Shown: piece after piece, positions 36,147 to 47,479 of the stretch
Numbering within the stretch: position 1 is the stretch's first letter
How the letters are laid out: each line of letters opens with the position of its first letter
NCBI GenBank assembly: GCA_000827265.1
Contig: KN834789.1
Coordinates: 1 to 64,000 of the forward strand
Direction: 5' to 3'
Source of the DNA: Collybiopsis luxurians FD-317 M1
Lineage: Eukaryota > Basidiomycota > Agaricomycetes > Agaricales > Omphalotaceae
Length of the DNA: 64,000 bases
The notes under the pieces: generated by a model
Databases searched by the model: none
What the model saw: the letters and a program-made list of their open reading frames with translations, nothing else
Told to the model about the DNA's origin: nothing
Translations under genes and position numbers: made by a program

Positions 36147-37034
36147 TCGGTGTTGGGTTGGGTTGGGTTGGGTCGGGATAGAGGCTGGTTGTATGGTGGT
36201 TTATTGCATTTTTTCCCCACTTCCCTTCCTTCTTTCTTCCTTCCATTCTTTTTTCTACTCTTTTTTCATCGATATTTACTCGCATTGCTTTCTTGCATTT
36301 CTCCTCGCATTCCATCATACCCAGCACGCATTTACGTCTTATGCATTCATCTATGTCGTTTATACGAATCCATCTGTATAGTGTATTTGTAACTTATCGC
36401 ATCTACTATCTCAATCTCAGGAAATGGCATGCAAAAGTAAAAGAAACGAAAAGTAAGCGCTCCCGACTCTGGCGCTGAATCTAGAACGGTTCTCGGGATA
36501 CTTGCCACCACACGCCGCACTCAAAGCTCGATGATAATGGTTCATGAGGCAAGGGACTGCAGGCATGCAAGTCAGATCGGTGGCCGCGCGGGGTAGATAA
36601 TTCTGCGGCCTACCTAGAGCGCACGACAAAGGAAGCCACCGGAAGAACCAGCTTAAACTAAAAACCTGGCTAATGTGTTTATAAAAATCAGGATATCCGA
36701 GACCCAGAGGCCCTAAAAGAAAAGAATCGCTTGTAAATACAGAGTTAACGAGAGACTAAGTCCGCGTGTAAAAAACCCGCCATAATGCAAAAGGAGAGCA
36801 GATTGATAACTAGCCGATACAAATAGTTATGTTAAGTAAAAAAAAAAGAGAAGAGGAGGGACAGAGTTGGGCGGCACAGGGAGGTAAATATAAATGTGCG
36901 GGGGTCGAAAAAGTGTTATGAGAGAGGTAGCGCGCAAATTAACGACTGAGGATGAAAAAGCAAGACTGGAAGTGCCCTAAGATAAAGGAGATACCTTTCA
37001 TCAAAACATCAAAACACGCCGACAGAAAGAGAAT
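36147..37034. other. Intergenic between convergent genes
   Basis: About 890 bases between the 3' ends of the kinase fusion and the Boi/Pob1-like gene. It has a GGGTT repeat just after the kinase stop (36151-36176), pyrimidine-rich sequence at 36210-36300, and an A-run near 36838-36848. Nothing coding is recognised. This is more than the 100-130 bases seen between other convergent pairs here. Confidence 0.5.
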
Positions 37035-40000
37035 CTAAGTAGAAAGTGGTAACCCATAAGCTGGTGCAATGAAACCACCTGCTTGTACAGGAGATCGGCC
37101 TATACTATGAGCGAGCGCTTTTCGCTTATCCTCCCAAGCTTTCAACGCTTTCAAAAGCTGCAATACCTTATCCCTCTTCCCTTGTCTAATGTCGTTGATA
37201 CTCACACTCCCCATCTTCACATCATTATCCAATAAAAAGTCAAATAACCTGAACAGACCATCGAGTTTATCGTCTGTTGGGTCTGTAGGGAAAGCAGAAT
37301 CTGGGACAGGGGGAGAGGAAGGACGGCCTTTGATGGCTTCTGCCAGACGAAGGATCGTCAATCCGCCGCAGATTGAACCGCTAGTGTCGGTTATTTGAAG
37401 GGAGGCTGGGAGGTAAGAGTTGGCCCATTCAATGAGACCGTCATCTATAGGGACGTTCTGAAAGTGGAGTTGCACGTTGAGCATAAAGATGGCTTGCTGC
37501 GAAGGGCAAGATGACTTACCATGCCTTGAGAGACGCTGGCTCTTCTGGCTTCCCTGGATGGTCTCGGAGGAGTAGCAGCCTTCGATTTTTCCCCTAAAGC
37601 AGGGGTGACCGTTGCAGGCGTAGTGGAATGGAAGAATGACTCCAACTTCACTCGGTCATCCTTTGAATCGCTGTCGGTCGGAAGACCCATCAATACGCGT
37701 GCATCACGACTTGATAGCTGATTGGGATTTTCTCGGCGCAATGCCTTCTGAGTGGCATCCCGAGCAGTGGGAGACGGTGGACGAGGAGCAGGGTTCATGG
37801 CTTGCGCAACCATAAGTGGAATTGTGGGTATGTTCACGGAGGAAATAACGGGTTCTGTGGAAGTTACAAAAGGTCAACTCTCCGCCGAATAACAATGAGA
37901 GCTCCGTACTTGTATAGTCCCTCCCTATCGTAGCTTTCATGATTGCCTTCATCCAATCCCTAATGATGGATTTTTCCTCGCTAGAGAAATAATGGGACTT
38001 GTCATTCTCATGATCGATCCGGAATCCATATTTCCCTGGGTTCACATTCTCGTCCACGGTGACTTTGTACCCAATGATGTTGATGTACCCTTTAATTTTA
38101 GTTTCCTGGAAACCAAACTCTGTCAACATATACGTTCGGGGAAACCGAAAAAAATCAGATTCTCACCGCATGGCTGTCACTCCTCAAGCAGTACATATGC
38201 GGCCCCTTGAGTACAAAGTACCGCATCTTCCAACTGTTATACCGATCTCCCTTCTTCCTCATCCATCCGAAATGGTCCGGCTCACCAATTTGATCCAGAA
38301 TGCTCTGACCGGGCTTCAATGGGCTTAAAGGTCCACTCTCATTGCTCCCGTCCTTAGCATGCCCATTCCCATTAGCATTCCCATTTCCATTTTCATCCGT
38401 ATTATGTTTCTTCTCCGTCAAAGTCGAGCTCGAACCTGGACCTGGATACGAGGATGTACGCTTGCGCAGTAAGCTTGGATCTCGAACAGTTCCTGACTTG
38501 GAACCTTCTGGAGACAACAGGCCATCTTTACCCTTATCCTTGTAACCACTGGAAGATCCTGGACGACCAGAAGTAGAGCTTTTCCTGGGGCCAGTACTGA
38601 AGCGAGGAAGATGGAAGGAGGATCCGCCCGAAGCTGCTGCCTTGTCATGGGGAGAGGTAACATCGTCGCTGGCACTGAACAAATATTAATCGTATAATAA
38701 CAGGTTGCAGCGAAAAACAGAAACTCACATTGAATACCTTGGCGGAGGCTTCCTTGTTTTCCCTTTCCCACTCATACTGGGGAATGTACCGCCGAAAATA
38801 CTCAATCGTTCCCCAGATTTTCCTGCATCGAGACTCTTTCGAGATCGACTGTGTGTACGTGGGATTGCGACGCCTTCCTTTGCTTTTTCTTTGTCTTCCT
38901 TGTCCTTCCCATCTTCCTCCTTCGAATCTGCAGTGGGGGAGGAGATCGGGGAAGCCGCTTCTTTCAGCGAAGAGTGTTTCGACCCCTTGCCAGAGTTCCC
39001 AGAAGCGGCGGAATCATGCGAACGACCGAACAGTTTCCTTCGCGAATGTTTAGCAGCTGCAATACTAGGTGTTTCACCCTTGAATGATTGGTAAGAATAA
39101 AGGTCGCGGCTTGCAAAAAGACAGAACTCACTTCGCTCAACGCAGCTCTGTCCTCCTCAGTCTCAACACTGGTGTTCAATGCGCTATCGCTAGGCGAAAG
39201 CATCAAGTTAGCCGGTCGAGCCTTCTGAGAAGTAGTAATAGAACAGAATCAGTATCTTTAGTTGAAGTCCAGGACGAGGAAATTATTACCAAGCCCAGTC
39301 CCACTCTCTGCCCGTCCGCAATATAGCCATCGTCCATCATTACCGGAGTCCTTGGTGAGCCGGGCGTACCAGGAATGTCGCCCGTATGAGGCGCGCTCTC
39401 CGGGGAGATCAATCCCGCCGCAGCTATCAGAGTTCCATTCATACCGGCGGATCCGTAAGAATCTCGGGAGTCCCTGTATCCACCGATGGAACCTACAGTT
39501 CCGGGATACGAGTGATGTGATTGCGATTGCGACTGGGTCCGCGAATGAGTGGAATGTGGATGCGAGTACGGCTGAGAATTAAGCGAATGAGGTGATTGCT
39601 GAGCGAACAACTGAGGGGACATCCCGTGCACATGGACGCTCTGCATACCAGGGAAAGATGATGGAGGTCCATGATCTTGTTCACCGTCATAGCCGCCGAC
39701 AGAACTCGGAGGCCTTTTCAGGTCGGCGATCGCGTTCGCTATCCTGACGCGTTTGCCGAACGCCATGATACCGATCTCGTTCTTGAGCACATTGACGTCA
39801 AGTTCAAGAAGAACATCGCCGGTGATCTCTTGCTCAGTAAACTTTTCGCAGACATCCTCTCCAAACCCCTTGGACCGAATCCATTCAATGACTTGCTCTA
39901 CGGTCCACTCTGACGGGTGAGTCTTTCCCTTTGACTTGTCCGAAGATGCCGTTTCGTTCGGTTTCTCCTTCTCCGAATTGACCATTTCGTTATCAGTGTT

Positions 40001-41305
40001 ATCCTTCTCCTTCGCTTGGCTTGAAGAAGGTTGCAACTCGGCCTCGTTGGATGTAGGTGCAGCGGTAGACGAACGCAAAGAGGAAGTGAGGCTATTGTGC
40101 TGACCACGCCCACTACTGTGAAACGAAGAAGCTGTGGGAGAGGGTAAACCTACAAGGGCGGGTGAAACCGAATCCCGAAGAGGCGACGGACTCCGAGGTG
40201 ACGGAGCGGGAAGCGGTTGAAACACTGGAGGTGTCGATGCAGCGGTCACGGTACTAGAGGTGACAGTAGAATCAGGATGAGCAAAACCAGGAGAAACTGG
40301 AGTTGGTAATGAGACCGACTTCTTGTCAGGCGATTCCGAGTCAGAAGGTGGCGGCAGCACAGGAAAAGAAGGAGCAGTAGCAGTTGGTGCTTCAGACTCG
40401 TCTAATTCCTGTTCTGGGAGAGTAAGTTCCTGATGAGCCTGTGGGGTTTGAGAGGGTGCGGTTCCCGTCCCGTTTCCTTCGGTTTCCGCCTCTTCATCTT
40501 CCTCTTCTATGGCGGAATGACGGCGTAGGAAACTCGAAGTATGAGTATAATCTTCCTCAAGATCTTCCTCGCCTTCGCTCTCATCGCTCAGTTCAACAGC
40601 GATTGGAGGAGCGCTGGACCGATTGCCCGCGCTCATTCCTCCCATCATCATTTCCAATTTCTCAGCTTCTTCGACGGCTTTCCGCGCCTTTTCAGCCAGT
40701 CGTTGACGGGTACTCTTGTGATGACCTTCATCGCCAAACTCGGGATTGTCTGTGTCGCTGAGATCATAGTCTGTTTCGGACTCACGATCAGTGTCGCGGT
40801 CCCTTGTACTTGCAAAACTGAAGCTGCGGGCGCCGTCGCCATCCACAGAAGATGCCCGATTTCTTCCGAGCTGCTCAATAGCTTTTTGCACGTCTGTCAG
40901 TGTAGCTTTCATGACTTCTCCGTCGCCTGTTTCGTTTCCATTGACAAAGATTGCTGGAGGAGCCTGCGCGGGGGATGATTCAGAGTCGGCCTCTTCACTC
41001 AGGGGCTTAAGAGACGGGGTGGTCGAAGTAACAGGCTTTGTTTCTTCTTCAAGTTCTGGTGGAGCAGGGGCAGTATAACTCTGCGGGAAAAGCCCGACTT
41101 TGCCAGCGAGATTGCGACCCTTTAGAAGAAAGCCATGATCGTTCGAGCATAGTAAAGGAGGAAGTAAGCGAATACGTACCTGCCACCATCCGTCACCATA
41201 AGCTTCGTCCTTTTCCAGGACTTCTACTCTCTCCCCGGCCTTGAACGAGACTTCATCATCGTTCTCGGGCGCAAAGTCATGAAGCGCATAGACATATTCA
41301 GGCAT
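37035..41305 (-). CDS. BOI1: Boi1/Pob1-type polarity scaffold (SH3-SAM-PH)
   Basis: A cortical scaffold for polarised growth that links Rho/Cdc42 signalling and exocytosis in yeasts. The ATG at 41305 starts an SH3 domain (YVYALHDFAPENDDEVSFKA, GDGWWQ, GKVGLFPQSY). After an acidic, Ser/Pro-rich stretch comes a SAM domain (PSEWTVEQVIEWIRSKGFG, ITGDVLLELDVNVLKNEIG, FGKRVRIANAI). Next is a Ser/Lys-rich linker, then a PH domain (DHFGWMRKKGDRYNSWKMRY, FVLKG, later FRIDHENDKSHYFSSEE and IRDWMKAI). A C-terminal helical domain follows (DDGLIEWANSYLP, SGSICGGLTILRLAEAIKG, LLKALKAWEDKRKA) that looks like a calponin-homology-type fold. Several introns; stop 37035-37037. Total is about 1,200 residues. Confidence 0.85.
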
Positions 41306-42402
41306 CTTTCTACCCAGCCAAGGTTAGAAGGAGCCCAATTAATGTCGTACTAGAAAGCGAACAAGTGTTCCAATAAAAGTTGTGAGAAAAAAACCGGTGG
41401 ACGTGATGCACGGTGGAAAGCCCGATCTGGTATGGAAGCCTTGGGCCTTGGCAACTGTCCTTGATGTCTCAGAACCAAGCTTTGGCCGCCGTTTAAAGCG
41501 TCGAGCTCGATTCCTGAGCCCAGATGATGATGATGGTGGTGGTGGTGGTACGAGAAATCGTATATGATCTGAGATTTCACAGGCCGCCCAGCGGCGCGGA
41601 GGCCGAACACGTGTCGGATTTGAATCTGAATCCCGCCTTGTGCCTTGATTGATGTTCGCGCAGCCAGCCACCATATGCGATATGGAATTAATCTTTTCAC
41701 GACGCTTGCCCAATGTCCTTTCAGCCATAGGTAACTTACATGACTGTGTACAGCTTGGCGTTCTTAGCTTGCAATTTACGCTCTAAGTCCTGACAGGAGT
41801 AAGTACTAAAATATAAGCGGGTCTATGTAAATTTCGAGGGCTTTCGTGCGTTTGCCTGCGTATATGCATAAACTAAGCACTCTCGATCAACACGTCGAGT
41901 GTATCCAGGGTTACGAGGCAGAACCGAGCTCAGATTAATCCAAAACATGAAGACCGTACGTTTTGCGTACGCGAAGAAAGGTGCCAACATATGTAATCCC
42001 GTTCATCTAACCTATCGATAGTGACATGAGGACTGATAGCAAGTATAGCCTTGCAATTGGTTATAACTATAGGTCCCTTTCCTGAACGTCTACATTGACA
42101 GCTCTCAGAGCTATCGCGCAAAGATTTTGTCTTGCCGGAGAGGTGAGTTGTTCGCAATTGCATCCCTCTGTGAACTCAGTGTGTACCAAAGATCCGACTC
42201 GTGCAAATGAAGCTCGAAGAGTTCAATACTCGAGAGGAGGCTAACAGAGATTGTATTGGCCCGAAACTTTGACCGAAGGTGTCGGCCGTTGAATGCCGAT
42301 TTACAGGCTTACATAACACAGTCAGTTTCCAATTTGGTCTTTTTTCGGTGTTTGACCTCTTTATCGCTCACTGGCTGCAGCGACGCAGCCCAGTAACCGT
42401 TA
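41306..42402. other. Intergenic: divergent promoters with GAT/GGT microsatellite
   Basis: About 1.1 kb between the divergent Boi/Pob1-like and mS38 genes. It contains a short (GAT)n(GGT)n microsatellite at about 41524-41549. Open frames on the minus strand (41339-41728) are driven by this repeat and do not look like protein. No RNA gene is recognised. Confidence 0.5.
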
Positions 42403-43245
42403 ATGACCTCTTGGACTCGCATTTTACAATCCCCTGCATCTCGCAGAACTTCCTCATACTTTTCTTCTAAAGCAGGTGGCGGCAGATATTTCAACTCTAC
42501 TAAACCACTTTCTGCCCCTGCTGCCCCGAAGAAGTCCAGCAACGTCGACCGACCGGATTCACCTAGTAATGGCTCAGGAAACCAGGCAGTGAAGGCTACG
42601 GAAGAGCCTTCTGTAGTTTCTTCTTCCTCTAGACGAGAAACTCTGGCACGTTCAGCCGTTACGGAATTTGCACCTTCTACTCACCCAGTCATTGGCGACA
42701 AAGACTTTAAACTCCACCAGTTTTTCTCTCTGCACCGCCCCCTTCTTTTACTTTCCAATCCGCCGTCCATAATGTACTCTTCGCCACCAACGAGTATATT
42801 TTCTCTGACTTCACCTCCTTCTGCGCCTGCGTCATCTCCAGAAATATCACCAGAGACTGCAGCAGTCAGTGACGCAGAAGCCGCGCGGACTCTTTCAAGA
42901 GCAATGACCATGAATCGTGCTGGCGCCACTACCATGTGGGAGGAGACTCTGAAACGGATAGGATTAGATATGAACCTAGAACCGGAAAGAGTAGGGTTGC
43001 AAGAACGGTTGGATAAGGAGCTTCAGGAAGTGAGGTTGGATAGCACGAAAAGGAAGAAACGAAAGAAGATGAAGAAGCATAAGTGAGTCAGATTGTTTTA
43101 TAGCATAGTTCGTCTACTGACATCGCTTTCTTATAGACTGAAGAAGAGAAGAAGAGTAAGCTCCAGCGTCTTGAACTGTATTACCTTTCTGACCACAAAA
43201 ACCTTTTCACAGCTCACTCGTCAGCAGCGGTTGAAGACACGGTGA
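42403..43245 (+). CDS. COX24: Mitochondrial small ribosomal subunit protein mS38 (Cox24/AURKAIP1 family)
   Basis: A mitoribosomal small-subunit protein needed for translation of COX1 in yeast. The N-terminus (MTSWTRILQSPASRRTSSYF) looks like a mitochondrial targeting peptide. The middle is Ser/Pro-rich. The conserved C-terminal domain begins TMWEETLKRIGLDMNLEPER and becomes extremely basic: STKRKKRKKMKKHK. Two introns then join LKKRRR and LTRQQRLKTR before the TGA at 43243-43245. The small penultimate exon (about 19 nt) encodes LKKRRR. Without splicing, the frame stops right after KKHK, so the tail depends on both introns. Confidence 0.9.
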
Positions 43246-43855
43246 TTGGTAGTTCCGGACAATTGCATCGCATCTATCCTATACCACTCGATAGTCTCTG
43301 ATTTGCGTAGACGTGCATTCGCTGTTTACAATCTCAATAATTTAATCCTTTTCACTCCTCATAACACTGAACAGCGTAACATCGCGCCGCCGTCATGTAA
43401 TTCGATGAAAACACTGCTCACCCTATATCTTCCCCCCAAACACTCCTCCTTGTGAGAGTATGTCCCAGAAGCACCGGGTGATTGATTGACTGGTATTTGA
43501 TCGCAACGGAGATGCTGTCCACTGCACAGCGTTCAATAAGTGGATGAAGGATGAACCTGCGCAAGCATCCGGAGCATCTCCGCACGAACCACAGCTCAGG
43601 CGCATTGTTCAATTCCCTGCCTCTGCTCTTGGGCCTATCGTGCAAATCTTAAGTTCCCCTGGAATTCAATTCGGAAGAGCTCGGAATCGGTTCGTAGACT
43701 TGTCGGGACCTGTAGCATGAGTACAGCTGCACCGGCAAACAGATAAGAAAGATAATGAAATGAACCATTATGACTACATCTTTCGAACATCAAAATCTGA
43801 GTTCACTGCACCCCACAGATGCGAATGAGATGACCATCAAGCGTTCCGCGCACCG
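43246..43855. other. Intergenic between convergent genes
   Basis: About 610 bases between the stops of mS38 and the zinc-ribbon gene. Open frames at 43418-43645 (minus) and 43246-43455 (plus) have no recognisable features. No other signal is seen. Confidence 0.45.
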
Positions 43856-44371
43856 TCAGACACCCTTTTTCTCTGCGCACGAGTCGCAGGAGTTGAATAA
43901 CCATCCACGCTTGGTCTCTCGCAGAGTTCCTGCAGCCCCACAAGTTTCGCAAGTAGCATCGGCTTTGCCAATCGTTTCCTCCACCAATGTCTTAACCTGT
44001 TCCACCTGTGAATCTGTCGGTTTCTGTCCGGTCGAAGTCTTATCAAAGCTGTAATAAACCCGCAATCCACCAAACTTTTCCTTAATCTGATCAAAAACAA
44101 CTCCTGCATCAAGCTGGACGAGTTGGGTACAAAGATCATAGATGAGCGGCTTCCATCCGTCTCCAATCGTGCATCCGTAGGCCATGCATGAGTTTGGGAT
44201 ATTGATCTCCCTGTACAGATGAGGGAAATCGGCGTAGAATGGGTCCTCCCATAGCTTTCGAGTTCGTTCATCGCGCTTCGCTTGCCTAGGCGTACGCTTA
44301 GATAGTGAGCTCGTATTTATAGGGAAAGCGTTTTCAACATACAGCTTTTCCGAAGTAGAGATTTCCGTCAT
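43856..44371 (-). CDS. Small zinc-ribbon-like protein with a bacterial-type KEKFGGLR core
   Basis: An intronless 171-residue protein starting at the ATG at 44371. After a charged N-terminus (KRTPRQAKRDERTRKLWEDP) comes GDGWKPLIYDLCTQL, then FDQIKEKFGGLRVYY, a Lys/Gln-rich helix (VEQVKTLVEETIGKAD), and two cysteine pairs CETCG and CDSC separated by 18 or so residues. The combination GW..L...LC..L / VKEKFGGLR / CxxCG is familiar from uncharacterised bacterial and phage proteins. Function is unknown; the paired CxxC suggests bound zinc. The lack of introns stands out among its neighbours. It is a real gene judging by motif conservation and frame length. Confidence 0.7.
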   Translation of the reverse strand: MTEISTSEKLYVENAFPINTSSLSKRTPRQAKRDERTRKLWEDPFYADFPHLYREINIPNSCMAYGCTIGDGWKPLIYDLCTQLVQLDAGVVFDQIKEKFGGLRVYYSFDKTSTGQKPTDSQVEQVKTLVEETIGKADATCETCGAAGTLRETKRGWLFNSCDSCAEKKGV

Positions 44372-44632
44372 TATGGAACCGCCGTGGGATGCTCTACAAG
44401 TGCTGACATTGACTCAATGGAAAGAACTGCGCCACACAGCCGCGGCACGTTACCGCGCTGCAAACATCCGCACTACTCCCTGGCCGTCGACTCTAATTGA
44501 CTTGCTCTCATTGAGAACCAAATGACCCACGTTTCTGAGATTTCAATCTGAATTTGCATCCCTGAGTGGTCTGTAGTAGCAGACTTCTACTATCGCAAGG
44601 TAAAACCAACGCCAAGCAAGAGGCTCTCCTAC

Positions 44633-46232
44633 TCATGATCTCTCGAAACTGATCAATTCCCAAATCGCGATGCGTTTGTCTTTTCCGCCACTTATGAGCC
44701 ATCTACCTCGCTTAATTTTATCTTCGTCCAGCATATCGTCATCGTCGTCGTCGTCTTGCGGAGGAATTGAATCTACACTAATCGATGTAGCGAAACTCAA
44801 CGCCTGACAGCCGTCTCTATGGTATTTGAGAGTGCCGAGCGGTTTGAAGCTTTTCGTAGAATAAAGACGGACTCTGAGGCAACGAGTCGGGTTCAAAAAA
44901 TGTTAACAAAAATGCAGACCAAAACTTACTTTCCATCCCAACCCCCAATTGCACAGACGCGTCCATCATCATGGATTGCCACACAGCCATTTCCCGGATG
45001 TTTAGTGCGATTGATAACACAACCTTCTTTGGTGGGACTCTTTAAAGGAATGAACTTCATGTTCAGTAAGGCTGCGTCGTGGATATCTTCTCACCGTCAG
45101 ATCATATCGACCTACTAGATGATCTGCAGAAACTGTGAGCGCGAGGTTATTGTCGTTAGAGACTTTCATGGCCATGACTGAGATACCCATTAGATCTAGC
45201 CAGATTACAGCTACAAAATCAGACGTACTGGCTTCCTGATGTAGCTTCGTCTCCCAAATAACTTCCCATCCCTTGCCCTCGACAGAGACAGGCTTCTTAC
45301 AATCGATAGGATAACGCCTCAGTGTGACAGTCCCGCTTTCGTAGGCTATGAGTATTCGTAGTTCCGGGAGAATCGTCGAGGACGAGTCAGTAGATGACGA
45401 TGATACTTCCTGTTCGAAAATGTGTAATGACATGATAATACCTGCCAGTCAATCAGTGTACGGTATATACAGGAAGTACAGCAGAAAGCACCCGTAGCAT
45501 TTTCCCCGCTCCTGCCGTCTCCGTCGAAAGGCAATGTTTTAGCTCGTTTTCCGATTGCTGCGTGTAACCTCTTGCAAGAAGGTATTTGCCATATGTCCGC
45601 CTGAGTGGCGGCGATCCAACAATCAGTCAGCATCCACATCAATGTCTCTCTGAATGATATACCTCGGAAGATTCAACCAAATTTGGCAGAGCAATAAGCG
45701 CATGGAAATTCTGCGACAAGGGTACTTGAGACGTGCTTGCAGATGGTAAGTTTTCTGATACGGAAGAAGAAGCAATAATAGAATTCGACAGGAGAGAAAA
45801 CCTGCAATAGTTCAGAGCATTGACGTCCATTGAGAACCTTATGCTTGGAACAGAAAGATCGGGTAAAGCAGCGGAGCCGCCGATGTCAGAGCTGTTGGAT
45901 TGGTTGTCGGGTCGGTTCCAAACGTGAAGTTTGTGGTCTCTTCCGTGTCTAGGGTTATGATGTGGAAATCATGTCCATTTGTGCAAAAGATTCGAGCTGA
46001 CGGACGTAATAATGGCATCCTCCCACTCTTCTATTCCTAGAAAACCATCATCATGGGCTTTCCAGGACGCGGTAGCGCGCAACGTCCGAGTCGAGGTGAT
46101 GCAAGCATGACCTGACGCGTCCCCAGAGTAGATGCGCTCATTATCTTTGGAAACGAAGATCGCAGCAACAGGAGACAAATGAGACCGAAGAAGATGAATT
46201 GGTGCTGGAGCTTGAGCTTGAGCGCTGGACAT
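44633..46232 (-). CDS. ASA1: ASTRA-associated protein 1 (WD40 repeat)
   Basis: Asa1 is a WD40 subunit linked to the Tel2-Tti1-Tti2 chaperone that assembles PIKK kinases. The likely start is ATG 46232 (MSSAQAQAPAPIHLL); an in-frame ATG at 46289 would add 19 residues. The first WD unit is LRSHLSPVAAIFVSKDNERI, YSGDASG. Asa1-type segments follow: ADIWQIPSCKRLHAAIGKRA, GDGRSGENATG then IIMSLHIFEQEV, LRILIAYESGTVTLRRY, and the C-terminal YHRDGCQALSFA, then WLISGGKDKRIAIWELI. An acidic run of seven aspartates sits in the last exon. Stop at 44633. Several short introns. Confidence 0.88.
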
Positions 46233-46637
46233 GGATGTTGGGGAGAGAACGGGCCTCGTGACCGCAACATTCTGAGTCCTCAATTTCATTTCGCGACGCG
46301 GTGCACTGGCTAATCAAATCTACTCTTAAGACTATCCATCTATCATACAAACCAAGTGAGTACTTCTTCAATCGTCTGTCATAGACTCATTGCTTAGGTT
46401 TCTTATCAAAAATTTGGCGAACTCGGAGTCTAATATGCCTCTCCAGTCGGCACTTCAGCGACAAACTCCTGATCTCACGGTCGATAAAGTTGTCTGGTAC
46501 ATGATTAACTTTGAGAGCGTCCGAGGTAGGCCCTGAAGCTTGTGAAAATGCCGTCCTTCCAGAGCTTGTGATCTACACGTTCCTGAATACTGGGAACAAG
46601 TTCATTCTTTGGGACAATAGATAATACCCGTAGTAAG
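46233..46637. other. Intergenic, upstream of ASA1 and downstream of GMF
   Basis: About 400 bases between two minus-strand genes. It holds an in-frame upstream ATG for ASA1 (46289) and otherwise only short open frames. No RNA or repeat is seen. Confidence 0.45.
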
Positions 46638-47336
46638 CTATTTTCCGAGCAGCTTGGAGTTGACAATGTCTGCCGTAAGTCCTTCTGCACCATCTCTCAC
46701 CTCGATAACCTTGCTGACGTCCGCCTTGAACGAAAGTTTGAGCTGCTGATTCACAATCAACCGGAGAAGGATCTTACAGTCGTTTGGAAATTGAGCAGCG
46801 CCGATGCGTGCAGAGTAAGCAATCCGATTTCACTAGTCGTAGGAGCCCAATTTATGAGGACAAGAGGAAATGACGTCCTGCCGTCTGAATGTGTGAGAGC
46901 ATAGCTGACGAATTGCAGGTGAGTGAAGATGACAAAGTAGAATGTGGTCTACTACGGACCTGAGTACCACCTGCGTACGCAGGGAAGAATTAGTAATAGT
47001 ATTAGTACATAGGACGAAGAAAAAGTTGTACATAGCGTGGGCTATTCTCGGGCAGCTCTGAACCATTTGATGAGCGTTTGTAGAAGAAAAAGTCTTATTC
47101 TGACCTTCGGCCAGCTCCTCTATACTTATGTTATCAAACTGCTCGACCTCCTCCAAAATGAGCTTTGCCTTGTTGATCTTGATAACAATCGCTGCGCTGC
47201 CCTCATTTCTACGGGCAAATCTGAATTTTCTTAATGAATCCTTGACAGACTGCGGAATATCTACTGTTTGAGACTGGATGAAACTAATTCATTAGCAATT
47301 GAGAGAACGATAGGGGAGAAGAGCTGAGCTGACCAT
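46638..47336 (-). CDS. GMF1: Glia maturation factor family ADF-H protein
   Basis: GMF binds Arp2/3 and debranches actin networks. The exons spell SQTVDIPQSVKDSLRKFRFA, RRNEGSAAIVIKINKAKLIL, VEQFDNISIEELAEELPENS, PRYVVLSY, LTHSDGRTSFPLVLINWAPT, IGLLTLHASALLNFQTTADV, and SKVIEVRDGAEGLTADIVN, then SKLLGK and a TAG at 46638-46640. That is one ADF-homology domain of about 140 residues, the usual GMF length. The first exon is only the ATG (47334-47336), followed by an intron with donor GTCAGC and acceptor ATCCAG. Other introns are about 50-90 nt. It is divergent from the MFS gene across 143 bases. Confidence 0.9.
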
Positions 47337-47479
47337 GATGACAGTCACGGAAGCGCGGTATTACTAAACTCGGTAATCCAGTTTATTCCATTTTCTGCCG
47401 TGAGACGAATCATCCGGCTAGGTTTATAGACACGACGAGTTCATGAGCTCATCGTACTAGCCCTTATCTTCTTCCCTCC

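Noticed and set aside
41600..41640. tRNA-like T-loop sequence (GATTTGAATCTGAATCC)
   Set aside because: It does not match GGTTCGAATCC, and no matching acceptor, D-arm or anticodon arm could be folded around it.
41350..41728. Minus-strand frames with poly-His
   Set aside because: Created by the GAT/GGT microsatellite at about 41524-41549; no start context or conserved sequence.
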